Of a DNA stretch of 64,000 nucleotides, positions 1 through 12,182 are shown in pieces. Origin of the DNA: UBA4736 sp002404015 (GTDB lineage: Bacteria > Chloroflexota > Dormibacteria > Dormibacterales > Dormibacteraceae); assembly GCA_036747295.1 (NCBI GenBank), contig DAIOCN010000009.1, positions 31,631-95,630 on the forward strand, in the 5' to 3' direction. Made by a program: the position numbers and the translations under genes. How positions within the stretch are numbered: the stretch's first letter is position 1; every line of letters starts with the position of its first letter. The notes below the pieces were generated by a model. The model did not search any database. It saw only the letters and a program-made list of their open reading frames with translations, and was not told where the DNA came from.

Positions 1-1
1 T

Positions 2-424
2 GGTTTCGTCTTCTTCACCAACCAGGAGAGCGCCAAGGCCGCCGACCTGGCGGCCAACCCGCGGGCCGCGCTCGCGTTTCACTGGCCGGGGCTGCATCGC
101 CAGGTCCGAATCTCGGGTACGGTGGCCCGGGTGCCCCGCGCCGAGTCCGAGGCCTACTGGTCCAGCCGGCCCTACGGCAGCCGGATCTCGGCCTCGGCCT
201 CGGCCCAGAGCCGGGTGATCTCCGCCCGGTCGGTGCTCGAAGAGGAGGTCAGGCGGCTGGAGGCCGAGCATCCCGAGTCGCCCCCGCTGCCCGGCTTCTG
301 GGGGGGCTACCGGCTGGCCGCCTACGCGATCGAGTTCTGGCAGGGCCGGCCCAACCGCCTCCACGACCGCCTCCTCTACACGCGCGAGGGGGACGGATGG
401 CGCAGGGAGCGGCTGGCCCCGTGA
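2..424 (+). CDS. pdxH: Pyridoxamine 5'-phosphate oxidase, 3' part (start lies outside window)
   Basis: FMN-dependent oxidase that makes pyridoxal 5'-phosphate from pyridoxine- or pyridoxamine-phosphate (salvage of vitamin B6). The frame is open from base 2 and shows the family core: FVFFTNQESAKA, a run ending in FHWPGLHRQVRISG, and the C-terminal signature LPGFWGGYRL, FWQGRPNRLHDR and the canonical RLAP end. The N-terminal third is cut off by the window edge. The stop overlaps the next start by 4 bp (GTGA). The genome also has the de novo PdxST route (31.7-33.2 kb), so both B6 routes appear to be present. Family assignment is firm. Confidence 0.95.
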   Translation, partial: GFVFFTNQESAKAADLAANPRAALAFHWPGLHRQVRISGTVARVPRAESEAYWSSRPYGSRISASASAQSRVISARSVLEEEVRRLEAEHPESPPLPGFWGGYRLAAYAIEFWQGRPNRLHDRLLYTREGDGWRRERLAP

Positions 425-627
425 GCCGGTTCCCGGGCGAGCGGCCCGAAGACCACATGAAGAAATTGGCCCGTTCCAACGCCAAGGTCACCTGTGGCTC
501 CTGCCGCCAATTCGACGGCCTGGCCTGGTGCAACCGCTGGAACTTCCACACTGACTCCGACTCGCCGATCTGCGACCAGTACCGACCCCAGCCCGAGAGC
601 CTAGATGACGTCCCTCCGCCTAAGTAG
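421..627 (+). CDS. Small Cys-rich protein, possible metal-binding ribbon (hypothetical)
   Basis: Protein of about 68 residues if read from the GTG at 421, which overlaps the pdxH stop as GTGA. An ATG at 457 would give 56 residues. It has a CGSC pair followed by two single cysteines (AWCNRW, ICDQYRP), a spacing that could bind one zinc or an Fe-S centre. No membrane segment is seen. I do not recognise the family. It is probably co-transcribed with pdxH. Its last 27 bp overlap tail-to-tail with the ABC permease on the other strand. Confidence 0.6.
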   Translation: MSRFPGERPEDHMKKLARSNAKVTCGSCRQFDGLAWCNRWNFHTDSDSPICDQYRPQPESLDDVPPPK

Positions 628-1449
628 GAAGCCGGCCACCGCCACGAACACGACGCAGTAGACGGCCAGCACGATCGAGGCCTGGGCGGCGCTCACCAGG
701 GGCTCCGGGTTGGAAATCCGGCCGATGCGAACCTGGCCGAACGACTGGATCAGGGCGTTGGCGTTGGGTCCGGGCAGCGGCTTCATGATGAAGTTCAGCG
801 ATTTCGAGCTGCCCACGACCGCGGTGATGATGCTCTCGATGATCAGGAGGTAGACGAGCCCGAGCCCGACCGCGAGGGCGGATTGCTTGAAGATGACGGC
901 CAGGAAGAGGCCCATCGACGCCCACATGGCGAAGATCAGCCAGGTCGCGCCGACCGCCTTGGCGAAGTCGGTCATGCTCGGCCAGCTCGACTGGACACCG
1001 TCGATCGCCCCGAATAGCGCGGCGCAGGCGGCGGCCACCAGGAAGAAGACCACGGTCAGGATCAGCATCAACAGGCCCAGGACCACGATCTTGGCGAGCC
1101 AGGTGACCAGGCGGCCGGGGCGCTGCGTGAAGACCGTCTTGTAGGTCCCCCAGCCGAAGTCGCTGCCGGCCATCAGGACGCCCAGGATGAGGCAGATGGC
1201 GCCGCCGATCTGGGCGCCGCCGCTGAGCGCGTTCTGGATCACGTGCTGGGGATAGAGGACGACCTTGAAGTCGGATGGCTTGGCGCCGGCCGGCAGGCCC
1301 TGGGCGAAGCCCTGGGGCGGGTGCGTGAAGATGAACCAGCTCAGGACATAGCCGAGGAGGACCAGCGCCACCAGGAGCACGCTGAAGAGCACCCAGACGG
1401 CCGGCCGCTTGCGCATCTTCAGCCATTCCGCCCGGAACGACCCGATCAC
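601..1449 (-). CDS. ABC-2 type transporter permease
   Basis: Membrane subunit of an ABC exporter, about 282 residues. It starts FRAEWLKMRKRPAVW, the usual cytoplasmic lead-in of ABC-2 permeases, followed by about six hydrophobic helices (first near residues 20-40, then a long extracytoplasmic loop, then five in the C-terminal two thirds). The GTG start at 1449 overlaps the stop of the upstream ATPase gene by 4 bp, so the two form an operon and almost certainly a complex. Substrate cannot be read from the sequence. Confidence 0.88.
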   Translation of the reverse strand: MIGSFRAEWLKMRKRPAVWVLFSVLLVALVLLGYVLSWFIFTHPPQGFAQGLPAGAKPSDFKVVLYPQHVIQNALSGGAQIGGAICLILGVLMAGSDFGWGTYKTVFTQRPGRLVTWLAKIVVLGLLMLILTVVFFLVAAACAALFGAIDGVQSSWPSMTDFAKAVGATWLIFAMWASMGLFLAVIFKQSALAVGLGLVYLLIIESIITAVVGSSKSLNFIMKPLPGPNANALIQSFGQVRIGRISNPEPLVSAAQASIVLAVYCVVFVAVAGFLLRRRDVI

Positions 1450-2354
1450 AAGCCCGCCTCCTCGCCCGTCAGGTGCAGGAAGACCTCTTCCAGTGAGAGC
1501 GCGTTGGGCCGCAGCTCGCTGACGTCGACCCCGGCCTGGACCAGAGCGCGATTGATCTCCGCCGCCCGTCCCGGCTCGGTTTTCAGGTTGAAGGCACCAT
1601 CGCTGTCGCTCACTTGGGCCGCGCCCAGCAGCTGCTCGAGCGTGGCGCGAGCCTTGTCCTCGGGCGTCGCCCGGACCAGGACGCCGACCTCGCCGCGCAG
1701 CTCGGCGATTGTGCCCTCGGCCACCAGCCGCCCCGATTGGATGACGCCGATCCGGTCGCATATCTGCTCGACCTCGTTCAGCAGGTGGCTGGAGATGAGT
1801 ACGGTGCGGTCACCCTGGCCGAGGTCGCGGATCAGCTTGCGCATGTCCACCATGCCGGCCGGGTCGAGGCCGTTGGTCGGCTCGTCGAGGATCAGCAGGT
1901 CGGGCTCCTTGATGAGGGTGGCGGCGACTCCCAGCCGCTGCTTCATGCCCAGCGAGTAGGTCGAGAACTTGTCCTTCGCCCTCGGCGTCAGCTCGACCTG
2001 GTCGAGGGCGGCCTCGACGCGGCTGAGGGGTACCTCGCAGTAGTGAGCCATGACGACCAGGTTGTCGCGGCCTGAGAGGTACGGATAAAAGGCGGGCGAC
2101 TCCACGATGGCGCCCACTTTGGCCAGGCCGGCCGAGTCGCCCGGCGGGCGCCCGACCACTGTGGCCGCGCCTGAGGTGGGGCGGATCAGGCCCAGCAGCA
2201 TCCGCAGGGTCGTCGTCTTGCCGGCGCCGTTGGGTCCGAGGAAGCCATAGACCTCCCCGCGTCGAACCTGGAGGTCCAGGTTGTCCACGGCCAGGATGGA
2301 GGCCCCGTAGCGCTTCGTCAGTCCGTGGGTGTCGACGAGCAGTTCGCTGGCCAT
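1446..2354 (-). CDS. ABC transporter ATP-binding protein (ABC-2 exporter)
   Basis: Cytoplasmic ATPase of about 302 residues that powers the permease encoded just downstream. Walker A is GPNGAGKTT, the signature motif is the variant TYSLGMKQRLG, and Walker B is LLILDEPTNGLDP followed by the H-loop SSHLLNEVE. The C-terminal extension of about 80 residues is typical of CcmA/drug-exporter type ATPases. I chose the ATG at 2354 rather than an in-frame start at 2372 because a TATTGT box lies exactly 7 nt before it (leaderless start). Confidence 0.92.
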   Translation of the reverse strand: MASELLVDTHGLTKRYGASILAVDNLDLQVRRGEVYGFLGPNGAGKTTTLRMLLGLIRPTSGAATVVGRPPGDSAGLAKVGAIVESPAFYPYLSGRDNLVVMAHYCEVPLSRVEAALDQVELTPRAKDKFSTYSLGMKQRLGVAATLIKEPDLLILDEPTNGLDPAGMVDMRKLIRDLGQGDRTVLISSHLLNEVEQICDRIGVIQSGRLVAEGTIAELRGEVGVLVRATPEDKARATLEQLLGAAQVSDSDGAFNLKTEPGRAAEINRALVQAGVDVSELRPNALSLEEVFLHLTGEEAGL

Positions 2355-2361
2355 CCGGCGA

Positions 2362-2367
2362 ACAATA
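2362..2367 (-). promoter_or_regulatory. Predicted -10 box for ABC exporter operon (leaderless)
   Basis: TATTGT on the minus strand, 7 nt upstream of the ATG at 2354, with no Shine-Dalgarno between. The spacing puts the transcript start at or next to the start codon. Confidence 0.5.
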
Positions 2368-2381
2368 AACAAATCAGCAGG

Positions 2382-2500
2382 CTGGGGAAGAACCTCGCGG
2401 TTCCTCCCCAGTACCCTTCCTCCCTTTGGAGGACTTATGGCGCTGGTGCGCGTTTTGTATTCGGGACTCAGACAGCCTGGCGGAGCCAGGCTTTCCCGCC
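2382..2500 (-). repeat. Hairpin-rich intergenic repeat A, copy 1
   Basis: About 120 bp, in minus orientation. Three inverted repeats in order along the minus strand: 2474-2492 (AGCCTGGC arms around a 3-base loop), 2418-2433 (TCCTCC/GGAGGA), and 2382-2411 (CTGGGGAgGAACC type arms of about 13 bp around GCG). Related copies are at 3681-3796, 20706-20815 and 27440-27637. It lies directly behind the TPR gene stop and ahead of the ABC promoter. No coding potential is apparent. Confidence 0.8.
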
Positions 2501-2517
2501 CTGTCGGCTCTTTTTAT

Positions 2518-3651
2518 TTAGGTGTGGACCAGGAAGTACGCGGCTGCTCGTTCGGCTTCGCCGCCTATCTCGGGGCCTCCTAGAGCTAGCGCCTGGTCTG
2601 CGAACTGGGCGGCGTCCTCGGTGTGGCGGGCCCGGTCCGCGATCACGGCCAGCCCGGCCAGCCAGAGCGCCGCCAGCCGGCGACCGCTGGTCGCGGTGTG
2701 CGCCGGAACGGCGCCCACGATGCGCTCCCGGCCGGCCGCCCGGTCTCCGCCCAGGTAGTCCGCGACACCGAACATGAGCTCGACGGAGCCGGCGAGCTCG
2801 GAGTCGTTCAGCTGGTTGGCGGCGGCTCCCGCTCGCATCAGCGCTACTCGCGCACCTTCCAGGTCCCCAGACCGCAGGGCGAGGCGGGCGTCGAGCAGCG
2901 CCGTCAGGCCGAGGACGCCCGGTGTCCGGGCCCCGACCGCCTTGGCTTCGCGGTTCAGCCGGCCGGCCTCCCCGAAGCGCTGGGCCAGGTAGTCGACCCA
3001 GGCCAGGTTGTAGAGCGCACTGGCCCGGTGGGTCTTGGACTCGGCCGCCTCAAGGGCCTGGGCAAACCTGGCCCGGGCCTCATCGCCGCGCCGGAGGTCG
3101 ATCAGGCAGGCGCCGAGGTCCATCAAGGTGACGAGCAGCTGCTCGCGATCGGGCTCCGTGCCGAGCAGCTCGAGCACCTCCCGGAAGCCGGCTTCGGCCG
3201 CCACCGCGTCGCCGGCCCTCATCGCGGCCAGTGCCGACGCGGTCAGGGCCGCCCGCTGGGCGCTCCGGTTACCCCTGGCCTGGAACAGCTGGGCGGCCGC
3301 ATGGTAGTGCTGGTGGGCCGTGAGCTCATCTCCGGCGTGGCTCGCTCGAGACCCCAGCCCAACCTCGCGCCGCCCCTGCCGCTCGCCCAGCACCTGGCGG
3401 ATCCAGAGCCCGCACGTGTAGACGGTGAGCCCGATCAGGCCCAGGCCGCAGACTGCGGCGAGCGCGTCCGCGGCCGCCGGCAGGCCGCCCTGGAGAAACG
3501 TGAAGTTGACGGCCGCGGTGCCGACCACCGCCAGTCCGATCGCCACCCCGACGAACACCCACCGCCGCGCCCGCAAAGCGTGGGAGCCAGTGGCAGACAC
3601 CCAGACAGCAACGCAAAGAACAAGAGCCGCCCAAGCGTAGTCAGCAGCCAC
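2518..3651 (-). CDS. Membrane-anchored TPR-repeat protein
   Basis: 377 residues. Three hydrophobic helices occupy roughly residues 5-25, 31-50 and 60-85 and anchor the protein. The rest is a series of helical pairs with TPR character (for example ALYNLAWVDYLAQRFGEAG and the A/L/G spacing around residues 110-340), so it is likely a scaffold for protein-protein contact. The GTG start at 3651 has GAGG 6-7 nt upstream. The gene stands alone and is flanked by inverted copies of repeat A (2382-2500 and 3681-3796). No specific partner can be named. Confidence 0.75.
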   Translation of the reverse strand: MAADYAWAALVLCVAVWVSATGSHALRARRWVFVGVAIGLAVVGTAAVNFTFLQGGLPAAADALAAVCGLGLIGLTVYTCGLWIRQVLGERQGRREVGLGSRASHAGDELTAHQHYHAAAQLFQARGNRSAQRAALTASALAAMRAGDAVAAEAGFREVLELLGTEPDREQLLVTLMDLGACLIDLRRGDEARARFAQALEAAESKTHRASALYNLAWVDYLAQRFGEAGRLNREAKAVGARTPGVLGLTALLDARLALRSGDLEGARVALMRAGAAANQLNDSELAGSVELMFGVADYLGGDRAAGRERIVGAVPAHTATSGRRLAALWLAGLAVIADRARHTEDAAQFADQALALGGPEIGGEAERAAAYFLVHT

Positions 3652-3680
3652 CGTCAGCCTCTAAAAACAGCAAAGACGCG

Positions 3681-3796
3681 GCGGGAAGGCCTGGCTCCGC
3701 CAGGCTGTCTGGGTCCTGAATACGAGACGCGCACCAACTTGTAAGTCCTCCAAAGGGAGGTAGGGTACTCGGGAGGAACCGCAGGTTCTTCCCCAG
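3681..3796 (+). repeat. Hairpin-rich intergenic repeat A, copy 2
   Basis: Plus-orientation copy. Hairpin arms GCCTGGC/GCCAGGC at 3689-3705, TCCTCC/GGGAGG at 3746-3760, and CGGGAGGAACC-type arms at 3768-3796. Between the first two hairpins lies a conserved stretch (GTCTGGGTCCTGAATACGA). With copy 1 it forms an inverted pair around the TPR gene and sits in the divergent gap before pyrB. Confidence 0.8.
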
Positions 3797-3823
3797 CCGT
3801 AAGCGCTGATAGACTACGCGCGG

Positions 3824-3868
3824 CAGTCCTTTAAGTCCGGTCCCGAGAGGCCGGGAAGGGGGTTTTTT
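3824..3868 (+). promoter_or_regulatory. PyrR-binding RNA leader of the pyr operon
   Basis: The RNA carries CAGUCCUUUAAGUCC, a short stem GGUC/GGCC closed by the hexaloop CCGAGA (3843-3848, matching the PyrR loop consensus CNGNGA), then GGGAAGG. The same GGAAGGGGG is the Shine-Dalgarno of pyrB, followed by six T and the ATG at 3870. In mycobacteria PyrR bound to uridine nucleotides represses translation from just such a site; I infer the same here. The T run could alternatively give attenuation. Confidence 0.85.
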
Positions 3869-3869
3869 C

Positions 3870-4796
3870 ATGGCCGTCGGGCAGCGTCTACAGCACGTCG
3901 TGGAGTCGCAACAGTTCTCGCGGGAGCTCCTGGAAGAGATCTTCGCCAGGGCCGGCGAGATGCGATCCGACCCTCACCGAGCCTCCGGCCGCCTCCAGGG
4001 TCGGGTGATGACAGCCCTCTTCTACGAGCCCTCGACGCGCACCCGCCTCTCCTTCGAGTCGGCCATGCTCCGGCTGGGCGGGCGGACCATGGGCACCGAC
4101 AACGCCCGCGAGTTCTCGAGCGCCGCCAAGGGGGAGACGCTGGAGGACTCGATCCGGATCGTCTCCGGCTACTCGGACGTGATCGTCCTGCGCCACTCCG
4201 AGGAGGGCGCGGCCCGCCGGGCGGCCGCGGTCAGCGACGTACCGGTCATCAACGCCGGCGACGGCAAGGGCCAGCACCCTACCCAGGCCTTGCTCGACAT
4301 GTACACGATCAAGGACGAGCTGGGCCACATCGACGGGGTCAAGGTCGCCATGGTCGGCGACCTCGGCAACGGGCGCACCGTGCGCTCGCTCGCGTATCTG
4401 CTGTCCAAGTACAAGGACGTCGAGGTCGTGTTCGTCGCGCCGTCCCAGGTGGCGATGCGGCAGGACATCAAGGACCACCTGGACGAGCACGGCGTGCGCT
4501 GGAGCGAGGAAGCCGACCTGGAGCGCGTGCTCCCGGGGGTGGACGTGGTCTACCAGACGCGCATCCAGAAGGAGCGCTTCACCGACGAGGCCGATTACCA
4601 GGCGGTCAAGGGCATCTATCGGATCGACCCGGCGGCGATGGCCCGCTTCAACCCCAACGGCATCCTGATGCACCCGCTGCCGCGGGTGGATGAGATCGAC
4701 CCGGCGGTGGACTCCGACCCCCGTTCGGCTTATTTCCGGCAGGCGCGCAACGGCGTGCCGATCCGCATGGCCGTGCTGGACATGGTCCTGTCGTGA
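3870..4796 (+). CDS. pyrB: Aspartate carbamoyltransferase catalytic subunit
   Basis: Condenses carbamoyl phosphate with aspartate, the second step of UMP synthesis. 308 residues, full length for the class without a regulatory subunit nearby. Carbamoyl-phosphate motif FYEPSTRTRLSFE near residue 52, then GDGKGQHPTQALLDMYT, and the C-terminal MHPLPRVDEIDPAVD. ATG at 3870 follows the AAGGGGG ribosome site embedded in the PyrR hairpin. The stop overlaps pyrR by 4 bp. First gene of pyrB-pyrR-carAB-pyrK-pyrD. Confidence 0.97.
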   Translation: MAVGQRLQHVVESQQFSRELLEEIFARAGEMRSDPHRASGRLQGRVMTALFYEPSTRTRLSFESAMLRLGGRTMGTDNAREFSSAAKGETLEDSIRIVSGYSDVIVLRHSEEGAARRAAAVSDVPVINAGDGKGQHPTQALLDMYTIKDELGHIDGVKVAMVGDLGNGRTVRSLAYLLSKYKDVEVVFVAPSQVAMRQDIKDHLDEHGVRWSEEADLERVLPGVDVVYQTRIQKERFTDEADYQAVKGIYRIDPAAMARFNPNGILMHPLPRVDEIDPAVDSDPRSAYFRQARNGVPIRMAVLDMVLS

Positions 4797-5330
4797 GCGT
4801 GGCCCATCGCCTGAAGGCCACCGTGATGGACGCCGAGGCGATGCGCAGGTCGCTGTCCCGGATCGCCCACGAGATCGTGGAGCGGAACCGAGGCGTCGGG
4901 GACGTGGTGCTGGTGGGCGTGGTCTCCCGAGGCGACGTGATCGCGCGCCGGCTGGCGGAGAAGCTGGGCGAGCTGGAGGGGGTCCAGGTGCCGGTCGGAG
5001 CGATCGACGCCAGCGCCCACCGCGACGACGCCCACCAGCGGGTCGTGGACGCCGCGCGCCCGGTCTCCGACGTGCCCGACATCAACGACCGGAACGTGGT
5101 CCTGGTGGACGACGTGATCTACAACGGCCGGACCGCCCGGGCCGCCATGGACGCCCTGATGGAGTTCGGGCGGCCGCGCTCGATCCAGCTGGCGGTGCTC
5201 ATCGACCGCGGCCACCGCCAGCTCCCGATCCGGCCCGACTACGTGGGCAAGAACGTGCCCACCTCCGACTCGGAGCGGGTCAAGGTCTGCCTGCTGGACC
5301 ACGACGGCCTGGACGCAGCGGTGATCCTGG

Positions 5331-5338
<8 letters not shown>
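4793..5338 (+). CDS. pyrR: Bifunctional pyr operon regulator / uracil phosphoribosyltransferase
   Basis: 181-residue PyrR. The PRPP loop reads VVLVDDVIYNGRTARAAMDAL (split: VVLVDDVIYNG, RTARAAMDAL) near residue 100, and VGVVSRGDVIARRLA marks the N-terminal half. It binds the leader at 3824-3868 to lower pyr expression when UMP/UTP is high, and may also salvage uracil. GTG start overlaps the pyrB stop; the stop overlaps the carAB start by 8 bp. Placing pyrR second, after pyrB, differs from the pyrR-first order familiar in many operons. Confidence 0.96.
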
Positions 5339-9645
<4,307 letters not shown>

Positions 9646-9653
<8 letters not shown>

Positions 9654-10407
9654 GCTGACGGCGGACGTGGCCGCGGTCCGGGCCATCGGTGCGTCATTCC
9701 TGGTGGTCGGTTTTGACGCGCCGGCCATCGCTCATGACGCACGAGCGGGACAGTTCGTGAACCTGCTGCTGCGGCCGGGCCCTCTGCTCCGGCGGCCTTT
9801 CTCGGTGTACCGGGTCGTGGGCGACCTGGTCGAGGTGATCTACCGCCCAGTCGGGGCAGGCACCCACCAGATGGCAGAGCTCCGGATCGGCGACCGGGTC
9901 TCGGTGCTGGGGCCGCTCGGCCGCGGCTTCGAGTTCCGCGAGGAGTGGGCGGAGGTGGCGCTGGTGTCGGGCGGGCTGGGCGTGGCGCCGATGCCCCTGG
10001 CCGCCCGCGACGCCGCCGCCAACGGCCTGCGCGTGCACTGGGTCCATGGCGCCCGCACGGCGGCCGAGCTGTGCGAGGAGTGGTCGGGCGACGAGGTCGT
10101 GTACGCCACCGACGATGGCTCGCGCGGAGTGCACGGCTCAGTGGTCAGCGCCATCCCGGCCGGGGTGCAGGCGGTCCTCGCCTGCGGGCCCAACGCAATG
10201 CTGGCGGCGGTGGCGCAGCGCTTCGCGGCGGCCCAGGTCGCGCTCGAGACGTACATGGGCTGCGGCACTGGCGTGTGCCTTGGCTGCGCGGTGCCGCGCA
10301 CATCGGGCGTCTACGACCGGGCTTGCAGCGAGGGCCCCGTCTATCCCGCTGGGACGATCGACTGGGAGGCGCTGCCCTCCCGCCTCCACTACGAGGCAGC
10401 TGGATGA
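9646..10407 (+). CDS. pyrK: Dihydroorotate dehydrogenase electron transfer subunit
   Basis: 253 residues. Carries FAD and a [2Fe-2S] cluster that pass electrons from PyrD to NAD+. FAD motif RRPFSVYRV near residue 48, nucleotide-binding segment ALVSGGLGVAPMPLAA, and cluster cysteines in YMGCGTGVCLGCAVP plus a fourth Cys in RACSEGP. The TTG at 9646 gives the typical N-terminus and overlaps the carAB stop by 8 bp. The stop overlaps pyrD as ATGA. Its presence marks the PyrD as class 1B. Confidence 0.95.
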
Positions 10408-11300
10408 ATGTGGGCCGCGTCGAGCTGAAGGGGCCGGTCCTGGCCGCCTCCGGCACGTTCGGCTACGGCACCGAGGTCCCCCTGCTGGAGCGGCAGGCGT
10501 TGGGCGGGATGGTTTGCAAGGGCATCTTCCTGAAGCCGAGGCTGGGCACCCCGCCGCCGCGCATCGTTGAGACGCCGGCCGGCCTGCTGAACGCGATCGG
10601 CCTCCAGGGCCCCGGGGTGGAGGCGCTCATCCGCGACTACACGCCGCAGTGGGCCGGCTGGGAGTTCCCGGTCCTGGCCAACATCAACGGCGAGACGGTC
10701 GAGGAGTACGGCGAGCTGGCCACCCGGCTGGATGGCGTGCCCGGCGTCGCCGGGTTGGAGGTCAACATCTCCTGCCCCAACGTCTCGCAGGGCGGGATGC
10801 TCTTCGGCAACAACCCGCACTCGGCGGCCGCGGTGACCGAGGCGGTGCGGCTGCGCACCTCGCTCCCGGTCTGGGTCAAGCTCACCCCGGCTGTCTCCGA
10901 CATCGGTGCCATCGCCCGCGCGGTCGAGGACGCCGGCGCCGACGCCCTCTGCGCGGTCAACACGTTCGTCGGGATGTCTATCGACCTCCACACCCTGAAG
11001 CCGCGCCTGGCCTTCCGGACGGGCGGCCTTTCGGGGCCCGCGATCCGCCCGATGGCCGTGCACCTGGCCCACCAGGCGGCGCGAGCCGTGCGGATCCCTG
11101 TGATCGGGATCGGGGGGATCGCCAGCGCTGAAGATGCGCTGGAGTTCCTGGTCGCCGGCTGTGCCGCCGTCCAAGTCGGCACCGCCACCTTCGTCAGCGG
11201 CTCGGCCGTGAAGTCGGTGGCCGAGGGCATCGCCGCCTTCCTGGCCGCCCGGGGCTACCGCTCGCTGAGCGAGCTGCCCCGCTACCTGCCCCGGGACTGA
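10404..11300 (+). CDS. pyrD: Dihydroorotate dehydrogenase, class 1B catalytic subunit
   Basis: 298 residues, FMN TIM barrel. Motifs: ASGTFGYG at the N-terminus, ETPAGLLNAIGLQGPG, VNISCPNVSQGG (catalytic Cys), VWVKLTP, NTFVGMSID and the FMN phosphate site IPVIGIGGIASAEDALEFLVAG. The ATG at 10404 overlaps the pyrK stop. Last gene of the pyr operon here; pyrC, pyrF and pyrE are absent from the window. The last 19 bp run into the oppositely oriented zinc-finger gene. Confidence 0.96.
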   Translation: MNVGRVELKGPVLAASGTFGYGTEVPLLERQALGGMVCKGIFLKPRLGTPPPRIVETPAGLLNAIGLQGPGVEALIRDYTPQWAGWEFPVLANINGETVEEYGELATRLDGVPGVAGLEVNISCPNVSQGGMLFGNNPHSAAAVTEAVRLRTSLPVWVKLTPAVSDIGAIARAVEDAGADALCAVNTFVGMSIDLHTLKPRLAFRTGGLSGPAIRPMAVHLAHQAARAVRIPVIGIGGIASAEDALEFLVAGCAAVQVGTATFVSGSAVKSVAEGIAAFLAARGYRSLSELPRYLPRD

Positions 11301-11572
11301 GGAGCCGGCGCCAGCATCAGGTTGTCCACGTAGCACCAGAGCCAGGACTCGCCTGGCTGGAAGGACTGGATCACCGGGTGGCCGGTCTGGTGGAAGTGGG
11401 CGGTGGCGTGCCGGCCTGGTGAGGAGTCGCAGCAGCCGATGTGCCCGCAGGACAGGCAGCGTCGGAGGTGGACCCAGGACTGGCCGGCCGCCAGGCATTC
11501 CTCGCAGCCGTCAGGCGTGCGCGCCGGCGGGTCGCCGACGGTGGCGACGTGGGGACAGCCAGACTCGGGCAC
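11282..11572 (-). CDS. UBP-type zinc finger domain protein
   Basis: 96 residues, nearly all one ZnF-UBP domain. Cys/His ligands are visible in order: GCPH, GCEECLA, RRCLSCGHIGCCDSS, RHATAHFHQTGHPV, then SWLWCYVDN. In eukaryotes the fold binds the ubiquitin C-terminus; in bacteria it occurs as small stand-alone proteins whose ligand is unknown. It converges on pyrD with a 19 bp tail overlap. It precedes, on the minus strand, nothing obviously co-transcribed except the broken GNAT upstream. Confidence 0.9.
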   Translation of the reverse strand: MPESGCPHVATVGDPPARTPDGCEECLAAGQSWVHLRRCLSCGHIGCCDSSPGRHATAHFHQTGHPVIQSFQPGESWLWCYVDNLMLAPAPQSRGR

Positions 11573-11587
11573 CTTGTCTGCAACCGG

Positions 11588-12182
11588 CTAGCGGTCAAGC
11601 CTCTTCCGCACGTGGGTGAAATGCTCGCTCGCCCCGATCACTTCGAGCCCGGCAGCGCGATACATCTTGAGCGCGCCGTGGTAGGCGATCGCCTCGGGCT
11701 TGAGCTGTGGGTGATCCTTCCGGACCTCCGTGGCCGGATAGGCGTCCACGTACGCGCAGCCCAGCTCCCGGAGTCGCGAGCAGGCCGCATCGAGAAGCCC
11801 TTGCCGCCACGCCCCGGCGCCGCATGTCCGGGCGCACCACGAAGCAGACGACGTTGCCGGCCGTGTCCTCGGCGGGGATCTCCTCGTCGTCGAGGCGGGG
11901 CAGGTGCGGCTTCCGGTCGGCGTGGACCCAGCCCACCACCTGGCGGTCCAGATAGGCGAGCACGCCGTTCGTGCGGCCCTGGTCGATCAGAGCCGCCTTG
12001 GCGGCCCGGTTCTCGGGCCCCTTGCGCTCGCCCCAGGCCTCCTGGGAGCAGTTGATGTTGTAGAAGAAGCAGTAGCACGTCGACCAGTGGGGGTTGTCCG
12101 TGAAAGCGTCCGAGTCGAAGTAGGCCAGGAAGTCCTCGCGGGTGTCCTCGCCGAGAGGCCTGAACGAGAGGTTCAGCGAGAT
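11588..12182 (-). pseudogene. GNAT-family acetyltransferase, frameshifted
   Basis: Conceptual translation gives a complete GNAT: SLNLSFRPLGEDTREDF at the start, WSTCYCFFYNINCS, VLAYLDRQVVGWVHA, then NVVCFVVRPDMRRRGVA (acetyl-CoA loop). There the frame breaks near 11798-11812 and continues in another frame as LLDAACSRLRELGCAYVDAYP to HVRKRLDR and TAG at 11590-11588. No ATG, GTG or TTG precedes the first recognisable residues in frame; the frame opens inside the overlapping upstream gene. So it is either decayed, or two assembly errors are present. Substrate unknown. Confidence 0.75.

Noticed and set aside
3840..3868. Hairpin followed by six T as a plain intrinsic terminator before pyrB
   Set aside because: The hexaloop and flanks match a PyrR site and the stem includes the ribosome site; attenuation is kept only as an alternative in that entry.
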